A stretch of DNA of 64,000 nt from Theobroma cacao. Its lineage: Eukaryota; Streptophyta; Magnoliopsida; Malvales; Malvaceae. Positions 20,977-32,907 of the stretch are shown piece by piece. Each line of letters starts with the position of its first letter. The first letter of the stretch is position 1. Made by a program: the position numbers and the translations under genes. A model generated the notes under the pieces. The model made no database searches. It was given only the letters and a program-made list of their open reading frames with translations, and was not told the origin of the DNA. The DNA is taken from contig NC_030856.1 of NCBI RefSeq assembly GCF_000208745.1, positions 8,363,781 to 8,427,780 on the forward strand. The letters are read 5' to 3'.

Positions 20977-23900
20977 GCGAAAGCACCTGAGAAAGCTGCT
21001 GTTGTAGAGCATGCAAATGAAGATGTTGATGAAGTTCTTTTTACGGCTACAATTGATGAAAATTCAAGCAATGTAACAGCTGGTGAGAATTCAAGGAGAT
21101 CTAATGTTTGGCTTTTAGACAGTGCTTGCTCCCATCACTGGACAGGTAATAAATCTCTTTTCTCTACCCTTGACACAAGCTTTAAGTCAAAGGTTAAGAT
21201 AGGAGATGGAAATTATCTGAATATTTTAAGAGTAGGAACTGTTGACATTGAAACTGCTTCAGGCAAAACAAGTATCTCTAGTGTGCACTATGTTCCTACT
21301 GTTGATTATTATCTGTTGAGTGTGGGACAACTAGCTAAAGAGCATTACAGTATTTTGTTTAAGGGTGATAGTTGTATAGTTTTTAATTCTCAGGGTAAAG
21401 AATTGATTACAGTATCTATGAAAAACAATTGCTATCCTTTGAATTTGGCTAATGCTGCTCACTTAGCTTTATATAACGAACTGGATGTGTTTGAAGTATG
21501 GCATCAAAGGATTGGCCATGTTAATTACAATACTTTGATTCTGATGTCTTCTAGAAACTTCGTGAAAGGATTGCTTGTTATTTTAAAATCGGATAAGATA
21601 TGCCAAACTTGTCAGTTTGGTAAACAAACAAAAAAATCATTTCCTATAGAAAGTAGATGGAAGGCTACTAGGAAGCTGGAATTGGTACATACTAATTTGA
21701 GTGGTCCCATGAAGACTACTTCACTTAGTGGAAGCAAATACTACATCATCTTTATTGATGATTATTCAAAGTTTTGCTGGATATTCTTCTTGAAGCAGAA
21801 GTCTGAAGCTTTGAGCTATTTCAAGAAGTTCAAAACTACTGCTGAAAATTTCTCAGGACAATGTGTAAGAACCTTGAGGATTGATAGTGGTAAGAAGTAT
21901 ACATCTGCTGAATTTGAGCAGTATCTAGAGTCTTGTGGAATACAACATCAGTTAACTATTCCATATAGTCTTCAGCAGAATGGGAAAGTTGAAAGAATGA
22001 ATAGAACCTTGACAGAGATGGGGAAGTGCTTATTGTACTAGATGAAGAAGCTAGGGGCATTTTGGGCAGAAGCTGTGAATACAGCTAACTATCTTTTAAA
22101 CAGAGTTTCCCATATGAAATGTGGTTTGATCATAAACCAGATGTTTCCCATTTAAAAATATTTGGCTTCATTTGCTATGATAAGGTACCAAATGTTAAGA
22201 GGACTAAGTTTGATCCAAAATCTGTGGCAGCAGTTCTGGTTGGCTACAGTGAAGTCTCTAAAGGCTACAGATTGTTTGATCCTAAACTGAAGAAGATTTT
22301 TGTAAGTAAAGATGTGGTATTTGATGAGGGGCAAAGTTGAAACTGGCCTAATAGTGGTGCTGGACAGGTTGATTTTACCAAAACAGCTGATGTAGAGGCT
22401 CAACAAACTGTAGCTGATGATGATTCTGATCTGGAGGATGAAAGTAAAGCAGTTAGAGGTACAATAAGCTTAGCTGACATTTATAATAGATGCAATGTTA
22501 CAGTAACTGAACCAGCAACTTTCAAGCAAGCTCAGCTTGATGACAATTGGAAATTAGCTATGGATGCTGAAATGGAGATGATATCTAAGAATGGGATATG
22601 GATTCTTATTGACAAACCAGTTGACAAAAACATCATAAGAGTGAAGTGGATTTACAGAGCCAAATTTAATCCAGATGGTTTTGTAAATAAGTACAAGGCT
22701 CGGTTGGTGGTCAAAGGATATGCTTAAGTTTATGGGGTTGACTACATGGAAACATATGCTCTAGTAGCCAAACATGACACTATAAGGATGCTTGCTGCTT
22801 TGTCATCCAGGGAGGCATGGACAATTTATCATTTGGATGTCAAATCAGCTTTCTTTAATGGCATTCTTACTGAAGACATTTATATTGAGCAACCTGAAGG
22901 TTATGTGCAGCAGGGGTCTAAGATGAAGGTATGCAAGCTTATCAAGGCATTGCATGGCTTGAAATAGGCTCCAAGAGCCTGGTACACCAGAATTGATAAA
23001 TACTTCAAGAATTAGGGGTTTATGAGGAGCATAAATGAATCCACTTTGTATGTGAAGCATGAGCATAATACTGTGGAACTTATAGTAGCATTATATGTGG
23101 ATGATCTTCTGGTTACTGGACCAGAAAGCAAGTATGTGTCTGAATTTAAATCTCGGATGAAGGAAGAATTTAAGATGACTGACTTGGGAATTATGACTTA
23201 TTTTCTTGGCATGGAAGTGGTGCAAGCTACTGGTAAAGTCATACTGCATCAAGGTAAATATGCTCAGGATTTATTAAAGAAGTTTAATATGAGTATGTGC
23301 AAGGTAGTCAATACTCCATTGTGCATTGGTGCTAAATTTAGTGTAGCAGATGGTGCTGAGATGGCTAATGGACATTTATATAGAAGCATTATTGGTTCTT
23401 TACTCTATTTGGCAGCTACCAGGCCAAGTATAATGTTTGCAACAAGCTTGCTGTCAAGGTTCATGCAAAATCCTTCAGAAGTACACCTTGCTGTAGCTAA
23501 AAGAATTCTAAGATATGTTAGAGGGACTGTGAATTATGGACTAGTGTACATGAAACAGGAAAGTAGTCAACTGATAGGTTTTTTTTATAGTGACTAGACA
23601 GGTTCATTGGATGATTCTAAGAGCACAGGAGGTTTTTGTTTCTCATTTGGAAGTGTTGTGTTTGCTTGGAGTTCCAAGAAACAGCCACTAGTAGCTCAGT
23701 CAACAGTAGAAGCAGAGTACATAGCATGTGCAGCTGCTACCAATCATGCTTTATGGTTGAGGAAGCTATTAGATGAGTTTGGGTTTAAGCAGGAGAAAGG
23801 AACATTGATTAATTTTGACAACTTGTCAGCAATTGCCATATCGAAGAATCCTGTTCAACATGGGAGAACTAAGCACATTAGAGTTAAGTACCATGCTCTT

Positions 23901-24044
23901 AGAGAAGCTGTAAAAGAGGAAGAGATTGAATTGATTCATTGCTCAACAAGTGATCAGCTTGCTTATATATTTACTAAGAGTTTGGGAAGAGAAAGATTTG
24001 AATGTTTGAGACAATGTCTTGGTGTTCATCAGATTATGAATTAA
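20977..24044 (+). pseudogene. Copia pol (protease, integrase, RT, RNase H), broken
   Basis: Protease has 'LLDSACSHH' near 21,113 (Asp kept, DSG changed to DSA). GAG-pre-integrase has 'VWHQRIGHV' and 'CQTCQFG'. The integrase core has 'VHTNLSGPM', where the first catalytic Asp is Asn, while the second Asp ('RIDSGKKYTS') and the Glu ('QQNGKVERMNR') remain. A stop at 22,039 and a frame change near 22,100 precede the C-terminal part (22,119-22,340). RT spans about 22,490-23,600 with 'YVDDLL' intact but stops at about 22,726, 22,966 and 23,014. RNase H (23,607-24,044: 'TGGFCFSFGS', 'SSTVEAEY' type, 'DNLSAIAISKNPVQH', 'HIRVKYHALRE') is intact after one stop at 23,595. It cannot make active enzymes. 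Confidence 0.93.
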
Positions 24045-24051
24045 GGGGTTG

Positions 24052-24534
24052 TGTTGAAAGGTAATTCATAATCTGATAGTAGCAGCATGTGAAGAACAAG
24101 TGAAGAGCTTCAGCTTATAGTGCAAAACGATGGCGTTTCTTCATCAGAAGTTCTAAGTTTTCAAAGTGTGTCGTTTTACTTCTTTTATGTTTTAAGTTTG
24201 TAGTACTCAAAATGATGTTGCTCATCTCGTTTTTAGCTCTGCTTAGTTAAGTCCTATACGCTTCATTATAGTGTCGTTTTTGAGTCTGTTTTAAGGCTTA
24301 ACAGCCATGGCTTTCTATTTCAATTTTTTAGTGTTGGTGGTCATTGGTTTGTGTGTAGTTTGTTGTTGTGATCCGATTTATCAGGAAATGTTTTTGAATT
24401 GTTAAAGTATATATACAGGAAATAAAATGAAATGAATAGCTTCTTCCAGTAAGAAATTTTCTGTTCATATTCTCTGTTTTTAAGCTTTGTTTTTTTGTTG
24501 CTTGGCTTTATAGCTTAGCTTTTAATTTTCTTCA
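24052..24534 (+). repeat. Copia 3' LTR
   Basis: 483 bp, the same length as the 5' LTR, ending TTTTCTTCA. It is followed at once by AGAAC and the resumption of the kinase ectodomain frame. Confidence 0.96.
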
Positions 24535-24850
24535 AGAACTATATCTCTATCGAACTACCACTGAATACAGCATCATGTATCTCGTAAATTGCACGATGCA
24601 GATCAACTGCTCTTCCGTTTATATCGATGCTTTTCGTTGTACCAATACCCTTTCCTCTGGACCTCCTTACTTTTACTTTTTGGATGAAAATATAGCAAAG
24701 TCTGATTTCCATGAGTCATGCAGAATTGAAGCCAGGTTCCAATCATGGTTGCCAATATCACTGGCCTCTCTACTTTTGATATTTACACAAAGTTGTTAAC
24801 GGGATTCCAACTCTCATGGTCAACTTTCTATTATGAGGGGTCAAGGTGAG

Positions 24851-26033
24851 ACTCAATTGTTAACGTGTCAGGATTTTTAAGAATTCCTAAATATTTGGTG
24901 CATTTTGGTTTTAGAAAAGTATTTATTACGGATTCAACGGTTTTGACGTGCTTTCTTGAATATTAATTATAGATTGCTATTGTTGCGTCTGCGGGTTATA
25001 TCTATTCTAAACATCATGGTTGAAACAGATAATTTCCTTGCACCTTATAAAGGTATTCTTTCTTTTGTTGAGTTCAATAATAATTTGATTATTATTGGAT
25101 TGCCTTTAATTTCCTATAGAGTAGCTATTAACACTTAATTTTCCAATTGGTAATATCTTACCAGGAATCCAAATTTTTTGTCATGCAATTACAGGTACTA
25201 AATTCTACACTTTTATTTACTCTTCAATTCTAGAATTATTTTTTTTAAAAGGCTAAATTCTAGAATTATTATGTAGTAGGAATCTAATTAAGATTTAGCT
25301 TTACATTTATATTTTCAACCCATAGGAAGTGACTATCGCATTGACTTGAAACTTTACATGCATGATGAGTATAAGTAAATTGTTAAATTTAATGGTTGGT
25401 TTATTAAAATATTAATAGTATATGAAATTATAAAAAAATTGTAAAAATTAATTAATTTTATAGTGGTGTATGAGTACCGCATACATGTATACGTGCGTCT
25501 CCAAGAGACCACATAAAAGAAGATCCATCATAAATGATTCATAAATAATTTTGAACTACATTAATTGGGTTTTTTTTAATTAGGTATTTTTATGATATTG
25601 TGATGTTTCTTGGTCAAAATAAAACTTACATGGAATAAGGTCTAAATTTACCATTCTATTTTGAGTAATGGATCACACTTATCACCATCTTTGAACGAGT
25701 GTAATTTTGCCGCTACACTTTTAAATTAGTTAAAAATATGATCAAAAGTTAAAACTAGTGTTAATTTTTGACCATTTTTGAAGTAAATTAAAATGTATAA
25801 TGGTAAAAATTGCACTTGTTTAAAAATAAAATAATAAATTTGATCCATCACCTTAAATAAACTAGCGTGTGTAAATTTAAATTTTATCCCAAATTATGCT
25901 ATGAATTTTGTTGGTGAAAATATGGCAGCACATACCCAAGTTAAATTAGTAAATGACATATGTATAACATATAATCATGTTGTCCAACTAATTAATTTAT
26001 ATATTGTTATGTAATTTTTTTTTTGTGAAACAG
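24851..26033 (+). other. Intron and decayed exon border of the kinase pseudogene
   Basis: After the ectodomain frame fades (about 24,850) an AT-rich stretch runs to a pyrimidine-rich tract and the acag acceptor at 26,031-26,033. LRK10L genes usually have one intron between ectodomain and transmembrane/kinase exons, so this is read as that intron. The frame at 24,956-25,138 has no recognised domain. A stretch at 25,640-25,880 with repeated 'taaaaattg' motifs may be a small transposon relic; it could not be classified. Confidence 0.55.
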
Positions 26034-27368
26034 GAATTATAGGAATTATATTGCTAAGAACACTTTTCACGATAATTTGCTTGATTATATTGGTTATACG
26101 CAAATTAAAAAGGAGGCATTTATCAATGGATGACATGATTGAGAATTTTCTTCAGAGTCAAAATAATTTAATGCCTATAAGATATTCTTATTTTGAAATA
26201 AAAAGAATGACGGAAGGTTTCAAGAATAAGCTAGGACAAGGAGGATATGGCTCTGTGTTTAAAGGAAAACTTAGAAGTGGTCAACTTGTTGTGATAAAAT
26301 TGTTAAACAAATCAAAAGCTAATGGCCAAGATTTCATCAATAAAGTTGCAACTATTGGAAGAATTCATCATGTCAATGTCGTAAGACTCATTGGATTTTG
26401 TGTGAAGGGATCAAAACAAGCTCTTGTATATGACTTCATGCAAAACAGGTCCTTAGTTAAAATAATATTTTCGACTGAAAGTAACACTTTGAGTTAACAA
26501 AAAATGTTTGAGATTGCATTGGGAGTGGCTCGAGGTATTGAATATTTACATAGAGGATGTGAAATGCAAATTTTACATTTCGATATCAAGCCACATAACA
26601 TTCTCCTATATGAGAACTTTATCCCAAAAGTTTCAGATTTTGGCCTTGCAAAGTTGTATTCAGTGGATGACAGTATTGTCTCTCTCACAGCTGCAAGAGG
26701 TACATTAGTATATATGGCTCTTGAATTGTTTTATAAAAATATTGGAAGCATCTCATATAAAGCCGATGTTTATAGTTTTGGAATGATGTTAATGGAAATT
26801 GTCAGAACGAGAAAAAATGTGAATGTCTCTGCTGAACATTCAAATCAAATTTATTTTCCATCATGGATTTATGATCGACTCGAAGAAGGAGATATCATAG
26901 AGCTTGGAGATGTAACAGAGAATGAAAACAAAATTATGAGGAAAATGGTAATAGTAGCCTTTTGGTGCATACAGATGAAGCCCACAGATCGTCCTTTAAT
27001 GAGCAAAGTCTTGGAGATGCTTGAAAGTGAAGTTAAGCTCCTTGAAATGCCTCCCAAGCCTGCTTTCTCTTGAAATGTCAACCAAATCATTTAGTGTTGT
27101 ATTATAAGTAATATTTAATATTGTATGTTAAGCAATGTTTCACTACTTTATTATATTGCTTTTATAATTTTTATAGTAGAAACCTTAAGCTTCGGGCATA
27201 ATCTTCTCTCTTCCTAAAAAAACAAAAAAAACAAAAACAATATAGAATGGTGATGAAGAAACTATATCAAGGAAAAGAAGGATACTGAGTTGGAGTTTTG
27301 AGCGTGCGAACATTTTAGGAGAGTTGTAATGGTATCTTGTAAGTATTTTGTCTATATAAAAAGTCTTT

Positions 27369-28009
27369 GGGGCATTTTAAAAAATAACCCTCAAAGATAA
27401 TATGTTTTCAAAAATAACTCTTTTTATAATTTTAACTATTTTTAGTTAAGTTGGATAAAATTATCCTTAATGAAATTACNGGTCAATTTTCTAATGGACT
27501 CCAAACTGGACCTTGAACTCCAAATCACTATTCTAAGTCATTCTGTTGGTTTTAAAATTTTCAAATTCCTCTTAGAATTTCTATTTGAACTAGTTCAAGG
27601 CTCGATTTAACTTAGTTGTACCACTTGGTACAATACCGTCTTTTAATCGAGCTTGACAGGGTCTCACATTAGTTTTATCCAAAATACCTAAAAATCGAAT
27701 TTCTCAAGTAGCCACTCACCCAAGCACGTCAAAACTATTGCTTGGTGTCTTGAAAGTACAAGAAAGAGAAATATGAAAATGCGAGAGAAAGAAATCGGAA
27801 GCATAGCAGACGAATGTCGAAGAGAGAAATCGATAAAATTTAAAAGAGTGGGATGGTGAGACAGAAAAATCCAAAACACAAATAGGGAGAAATTGTGATG
27901 AATTGTTTAATTTATTTGAAATAGTTTAAAGGGTATTTTTATCAAATCATAACTAAATATGAATAAAAATAGTTAAATTTATTTTGATAATTATTTTTAA
28001 AATGTCTCT
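27369..28009. mobile_element. MITE/MULE-like inverted-repeat element (tentative), interrupted
   Basis: The left arm (27,369-27,465, from 'ggcattttaaaaaataa') and the right arm (27,931-28,009, ending 'ttattttt' + 'aaaatgtc') are imperfect reverse complements: both carry 'cattttaaaaa', 'aactatttttagtt'-like and 'ggataaaattat'-like blocks in mirrored order. Long AT-rich terminal inverted repeats suit a non-autonomous DNA transposon. I found no clean target duplication. The interior holds an N and an LTR fragment, so the middle may be misassembled. Confidence 0.45.
27481..27660 (-). mobile_element. Fragment of the long-LTR family, reverse orientation
   Basis: 'ggactccaaactggacc', 'ctagttcaaggctcga' and 'ttgtacca..tggtacaata' follow in the same order as 2,900-3,055, the reverse-orientation LTR relic. 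The fragment starts directly after the single N at 27,480. Confidence 0.65.
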
Positions 28010-28598
28010 ATCAAGAAAGACCATATCTCACAATTTTCTCAAAATCTTTTATTCATGTAAAGGATAAAGGCTTTAAATAGTATTATCTATACAATCATTA
28101 TATTATTGCAAATAATTAACTTACTTTTTAAAAAAATTAAAAATATTTCTCAGCCATGTTTGGAATTTTAATTTTTTTATTTAAAACATATAAATTATTT
28201 GAGCTTTCTCTCTTAATTAAAAAAGTCAAATTGTATTCAATTTAAAAATTTATTTAAAATGATTCGAAATCAAATTCAGTTTAGTTCAAATTACATGGTA
28301 AAAATTAAAAATTTGAATCTAAAAATATGTAAATTTAAAATGATATTAATCCAACACTATCTAAGTTCAACATGACTTGAATCTAAAACGAACCGAGCTC
28401 ATAATGATTCAAAACCCAAGATATATCCAAAACTTATAAAAACTTAAATTTATAACTGCAAAAAATCCCAATTATAATTAAATAATTTTATTTAATAACT
28501 AAATGAGTAAATGATTATTTTTTAAGTGAAAATTTTAAGACACACAGGAACCTTTTTCTCGTCAATGCTTCTTCTTTACTCAGAAACAGCTCATAGGA

Positions 28599-31500
28599 AT
28601 GGCATGGTCAACTACTCTGCTTCACCTTCACTTCAAATTCCCTCCGGTTTCTTTTCACCAATTGCCACATTCCCTCCCCAAAAAATCCCTAATCTTCCTA
28701 AACCCTAACCCTATAATTGCCAATTCCAAACCGGCCAAAATGCAATTCCTTCACAGACCCAACGCGTTTCCAGGCCACGGCGCAGTATCAAGAGCCATGG
28801 ACATCATCCAATCCTCGCCGCCCACGTGGCTATCGGCCTTCCTCAGCAACCTCGTGATCTTCGTCGTCGGAACCCCACTTTTAGTAGCGGGGCTATCTCT
28901 CTCCGGAATTTGCGCTGCCTTCTTGCTTGGCACTCTCACTTGGCGCGCTTTTGGGTCTTCTGGGTTCCTCCTCGTTGCTTCTTACTTCGTTATTGTGAGT
29001 AATTAAAAAGCCTATGAATTTTATTTGAATTATGGGATTTAAGTTGTAATTGGAAATGGGGTTCTGATTTTTGTTCCCATTTTTTATAAAGTTTATGCTT
29101 TGGAGCACAACTTTTATTGTTTGGTAATATGGCAAAGGAAAAGAATTTTGTTTATGTCAAAAGGATTTCATGTGAAGTAGTTAGTTATTTAAGTGTGATT
29201 TGTTTTATTTAAAGAATTGGATTGCACTATGTGAAATAACGTCAAAACTGTAACCAAAATATTATTCCAAAATTTCTTTATTTTCATTTGTTTTCCTCTT
29301 GATGGGGGGCAGGTGGAGTCAAAGAGATTTTATGGGTTCTCGCATTTTTAGACTTGTTTGAAATGATATAGTATGGTTTTTCCCTGCCTTCCTGATTATC
29401 GCTTGTTTTACTTGCAAAATGAATCTTGAATTAGTTCCTCCTTCCCTCTTCTCATTTTTCCTACCCATATAACCATGCTTGAAAACTATATTACAAAATT
29501 CTTGATATAACAAACGGTAATGTGTGACTTTCGAGTTTCTAATTTGAATGGAGAGATAGTTTGGGATGGAAGTGGCATTAGCGTTGGAGGAAAAAAACCT
29601 GAATGCCTTTGCATAAAGTAGAACCTATAAAGGAAAGAAAAAAAACCTAGTACAAAACTTCAGAAGATGCTTGATTATAAGGTGCTGGGCTTTTGAGGAC
29701 CTGAGACTCCATAATACTTTATATTTCTCTAAATCTCTATACAATCTTACAGCTCTTTGTCATGCCTCGAAAACATATTTGGTAAAACCATGCTCAATTG
29801 TTCTAATTATTATGCTCAACTTTTGGTATAATCATATGTAATTGTTTATTCCCCCTTGCTTCAAAGAGAAAAAATCTCCCTTCTTGAGCAATTATACTTT
29901 CTAGAAATAAATTGCTAAGGCCTTTTTATTAGACTATGATTTTTGTAAGTGATTGTGATTTTCAGCTCTTCTGTTTGACAGTTGAAACATTTATATTTGT
30001 TAGGGCACAGCAGTTACAAAAGTCAAAATGGCTCAAAAAGAAGCTCAAGGGGTTGCTGAGAAGAGGAAAGGAAGAAGGGGACCCGGGAGTGTAATTGGGT
30101 CAAGTGCTGCTGGTTGTGTATGTGCTTTTCTCACTATATATGGAGTTGGCGGAGAGGCATTTATTCGGCTTTGGCGACTTGGTTTTGTCGCTAGTTTCTG
30201 TACTAAGTTGAGCGATACGGTCTCAAGTGAGATTGGGAAAGCATATGGCAAAACGACGTAAGTAATGCATCTCTGTTTGTTAAGGTTTAGGCACTTGAAA
30301 TTATTTTATTAATGCTTCTCTGTTATTCACTCTAAAGAAAAGGCTATTTTGAAACAAGTGGAATTCGGATCCCTTATGGTTCTTGCTATATTTGAGTGCT
30401 ATTAATGTCATTGTCATTTATGCTGTTTATAAAGGCCTCTCTGACATTTTATATAGAAATAAAATTTGTAGAGTGTCAAGCTTTGATGGCTTCTTCTTTT
30501 TTTTTTTTAATGTTTATATTCATTGCTATTTACTAGTTTTTTTTTTTTTTGTTTAAACCACTCTTTCATGGTTGCAAATTTAGATTTGTGATGTGTAAAA
30601 ATGAGCAGGTACCTAGTCACAAACTTTAAGATTGTTCCTAGGGGAACGGAAGGGGCTGTCAGTGTTGAAGGAACCTTTGCTGGACTTTTAGCATCGATAC
30701 TTCTTGCCTTTATTGGTTGTCTCTTGGGTGAGGTAGTAATTGCTATTTTACTTATACTATGTAGATATCTTGTTCTGTTATTCAGGGATGCCTTTTTGTT
30801 TAATATTTTCACTTCTTTGGCATAAGACCTGCATTCATTATGAGCATTATTGAATGATCCTCTTAAAAGATGTTTTTACCTCAGAAGAACCTGGAATATA
30901 TTTCTTTTCTACAACAATAGATTAGTCGGGTAGCAACATGTCAAGATAGGAATACTGGTGGGCTAGTGCCAGGCTGGACTAGTTTTGCACACAAAATTGG
31001 TTGAATGGGTATTTAAGAGAGTTAAAGCTATTTTTCTAAGGGCATTCTTAAGAAAAATAGCAGATCCTGATTTTTTTTAAATTGAATTTGACGTTTCAGT
31101 AGTTAGGTGTGTACTTGGTTCTTTTTTAAACATTATTTTGCTGGGAACTTAAGTTTCAATTAATATAGTTCAGGTATTATAATTTGGAAAATAGGCTATT
31201 ATTTTTTAGAGGTTATATTATTCCCAAGAAGCGAAAAAAGAGAATTGAAGTATTTTGAAACTGACTTTTAATGTTAGTGATTCTTTGGGTGTGAGTTGAT
31301 CAGATTGTCATTCCCTAGATTTGGTTAATCTTTATCAAGGGTTTTCCAAATGCTTATATGTACCCTGAGATTATGCTATTTAATAATATCATTGATGCCA
31401 CAACCTTAATAAACTTATCAGATTGAGTGATGATAAATTGCATCTAGAAAATGCATAAATTAAAGATGGCCATTTGAATTTACAAAGTTCTACTAAGCTT

Positions 31501-32251
31501 CTTCTCTTTATTCCTTTTCTTTTCTTCTTTTTTAATCTTTGCAAGTAGATAAATGTACCTGAGGTGGTGATATGCGTAGTAGCTTCCCAGATTGCTAATC
31601 TTGGTGAGAGCATAATTGGTGCTGAATTCCAAGGGAAGGAAGGATTTCGATGGGTAAGAAATCATTTGAATAATAGGATGGTGTCTATCAACCTGTTTTC
31701 TTTTTGGTTTTTATTTTTAATCTACTGCCTGTGTATCTTCTGGTTTGAACTGTTGTGCAATGAATGGGGTTTGATTTGGATATGATTGTATAGTTTTACG
31801 TGGCATCTCAAGTCGATGATTGCATGTATATCATTTTGCTGGGCTCCAAGTATATTTGGGTTAGGCCACACAACATAAAGCTGGTAGTGAGGAAGAAGTA
31901 TATACCCACACTTTGGGGATAAGAGAAGGTCAAAGAGGAAATTCAGAGAGATCAACCTGTTATTGAACTGCCTGCCAAAAGTTAGCTTGAATTTTAATTT
32001 TCATTGGATTAAAATGTAGTGAAATTGTCCATGTACTGGGCTAGTCATAAATAATCCTTTTAATATCTATTATCTAAATATCTTTTATTTGCTCTTCAAT
32101 TCATAAGGGTGAAACATGATATCTTTCACTGTCATGATTTTTGGCTTTGTGCTTGCAGCTGAACAATGATGCTGTTAATGTCATCAACATATCCATAGGC
32201 AGCATTTTGGCCGTCTTAATCCAACAAATACTCCAAAATTGGTGTATGTAA
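28599..32251 (+). CDS. VTE6: Phytyl-phosphate kinase VTE6 (DUF92 membrane protein), chloroplast
   Basis: VTE6 phosphorylates phytyl phosphate to phytyl diphosphate in the chloroplast envelope, feeding recycled chlorophyll phytol into tocopherol and phylloquinone. Five exons join to 323 codons: 28,599-28,994, 30,004-30,257, 30,609-30,732, 31,549-31,653 and 32,159-32,251 (TAA). All introns are GT-AG and phases agree. Residues 1-70 are Ser/Pro/basic-rich like a transit peptide. Hydrophobic segments follow (about 80-102 and 104-131, more in exons 2-5). DUF92 motifs visible: 'KRKGRRGPGSVIGSSAAG', 'KLSDTVSSEIGKAYGK' and 'GTEGAVSVEGTFAG'. Length fits the Arabidopsis protein (about 330). The Met codon at 28,599 was chosen because it precedes the transit-like region in frame. 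The main alternative is the paralogous DUF92 protein PGR, which lacks a plastid leader. No breaks were seen. Confidence 0.88.
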
Positions 32252-32907
32252 GTTCACCAGATCCTCTCTCTGGAGCTCAGGTAATCTAATGCAGCATTCA
32301 TCCATACTGCTATCAACATCTGGCAATGTGAAAAAAAAATGAAAAATAAAAGGAAATCTTCAGTGCCATACAGGAGATGAGTACAAGGGGCAATGATAGC
32401 AATGATTTGGTTATGTGCAGTTAAGCTTGCAACTAACCACAAAAGATTGTCAATGATGTGGAGCATCATTCCCAAAATCAAGTGTTCCACTCTATATTTG
32501 AAGCTTCATAATGCATATCTCTTATATACTTACGATATTCAACAATGTATTCTTTTACATTAATCTCCAACCAGAAATCAAATTAGATGTTGTTATACAC
32601 ATACAGTGATCTTATTGCATTTTCAATTTCGAAGATAACCTTTGGAAACTTCTTTATTTTATTATTACTTGCATTGGATGGAGCAATAGTATGTTAGAGT
32701 TTGTGGCTTATTTGAATTTGAATAAAATTCATGAACTAGTTCACTCGCAAATGAAGCTTGTGAGTAGCTAATTTATGAATGATTAATTTCAAGCTCATGA
32801 GCAGGTTTCAGACTGGCTTTTCTTAAGTAAATGACTGAAGCGTCAAGCTCAATGAAAGATTTAGCTGGACATTGCTTTTTCCATTTGAACAAGTTGCTAT
32901 CCATATG
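32252..32907. other. 3' flank of VTE6, no gene seen
   Basis: Presumptive 3' UTR followed by AT-rich DNA. The phrases 'tcatgaactagttcactcg' and 'aagctcatgagcagg' near 32,730-32,810 look like decayed repeat DNA. No reading frame is convincing. Confidence 0.4.

Larger units (their letters stand above)
19556..24534 (+). mobile_element. Full-length Ty1/Copia retrotransposon inside the receptor-kinase exon
   Basis: A 4,979-bp element with two 483-bp LTRs (19,556-20,038 and 24,052-24,534), TG...CA ends (the 5' LTR end has decayed to TA), a PBS TGGTATCAGAGC at 20,041-20,052 and a purine-rich tract 'ttaaggggttg' just before the 3' LTR. The target duplication is AGAAC. Gag and pol run in the Copia order gag, protease, integrase, RT, RNase H. 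About 33 of 483 LTR positions differ by eye (about 7%), mostly transitions, so it is clearly older than the LARD upstream. It sits in the sense direction in the ectodomain exon of the kinase pseudogene. Confidence 0.97.
19208..27073 (+). pseudogene. LRK10-like (rust-resistance type) receptor-like kinase pseudogene, split by a Copia element
   Basis: Two-exon receptor kinase of the LRK10L/Lr10 family, at the plasma membrane when intact. Exon 1 (19,208-19,555 and 24,535 to about 24,850) encodes a hydrophobic signal peptide and a cysteine-rich galacturonan-binding WAK-type ectodomain ('SSFCGNINISYPFRLE', 'CRIEARF'). Exon 2 (from 26,034 after an acag acceptor) encodes a transmembrane helix, a basic stop-transfer patch and a kinase domain ('[10 protein letters not shown]', 'HFDIKPHN', 'DFGLAK'). 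HFD instead of HRD marks a non-RD kinase. Damage seen: one base apparently lost right after the ATG; an in-frame TAG at about 19,393; the Copia insertion; a frameshift near 24,750; TAA at 26,495-26,497 where the family has Trp; Lys replacing the helix-C Glu in '[10 protein letters not shown]'; and Leu replacing Pro in the APE motif ('MALE'). Family and death are certain; the exact member is not. Confidence 0.92.
27074..28598. other. Intergenic stretch with inverted repeats and an LTR scrap
   Basis: No gene is visible. From 27,369 to 28,009 a pair of AT-rich inverted repeats flanks a single N (27,480) and a fragment of the long-LTR family. From 28,010 to 28,500 there is only AT-rich DNA with repeated 'gaatc/aaatc' phrases. 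The last 60-80 bases before 28,599 are the presumptive 5' UTR of VTE6. Confidence 0.5.

Noticed and set aside
24956..25138. A 60-codon frame in the kinase pseudogene intron as an additional exon
   Set aside because: No LRK10L domain is recognisable and no splice signals tie it to the flanking exons.
30507..30812. A 101-codon minus-strand frame opposite VTE6
   Set aside because: It is the antisense shadow of exon 3 and its flanking introns; the sense exon carries the conserved DUF92 motif.
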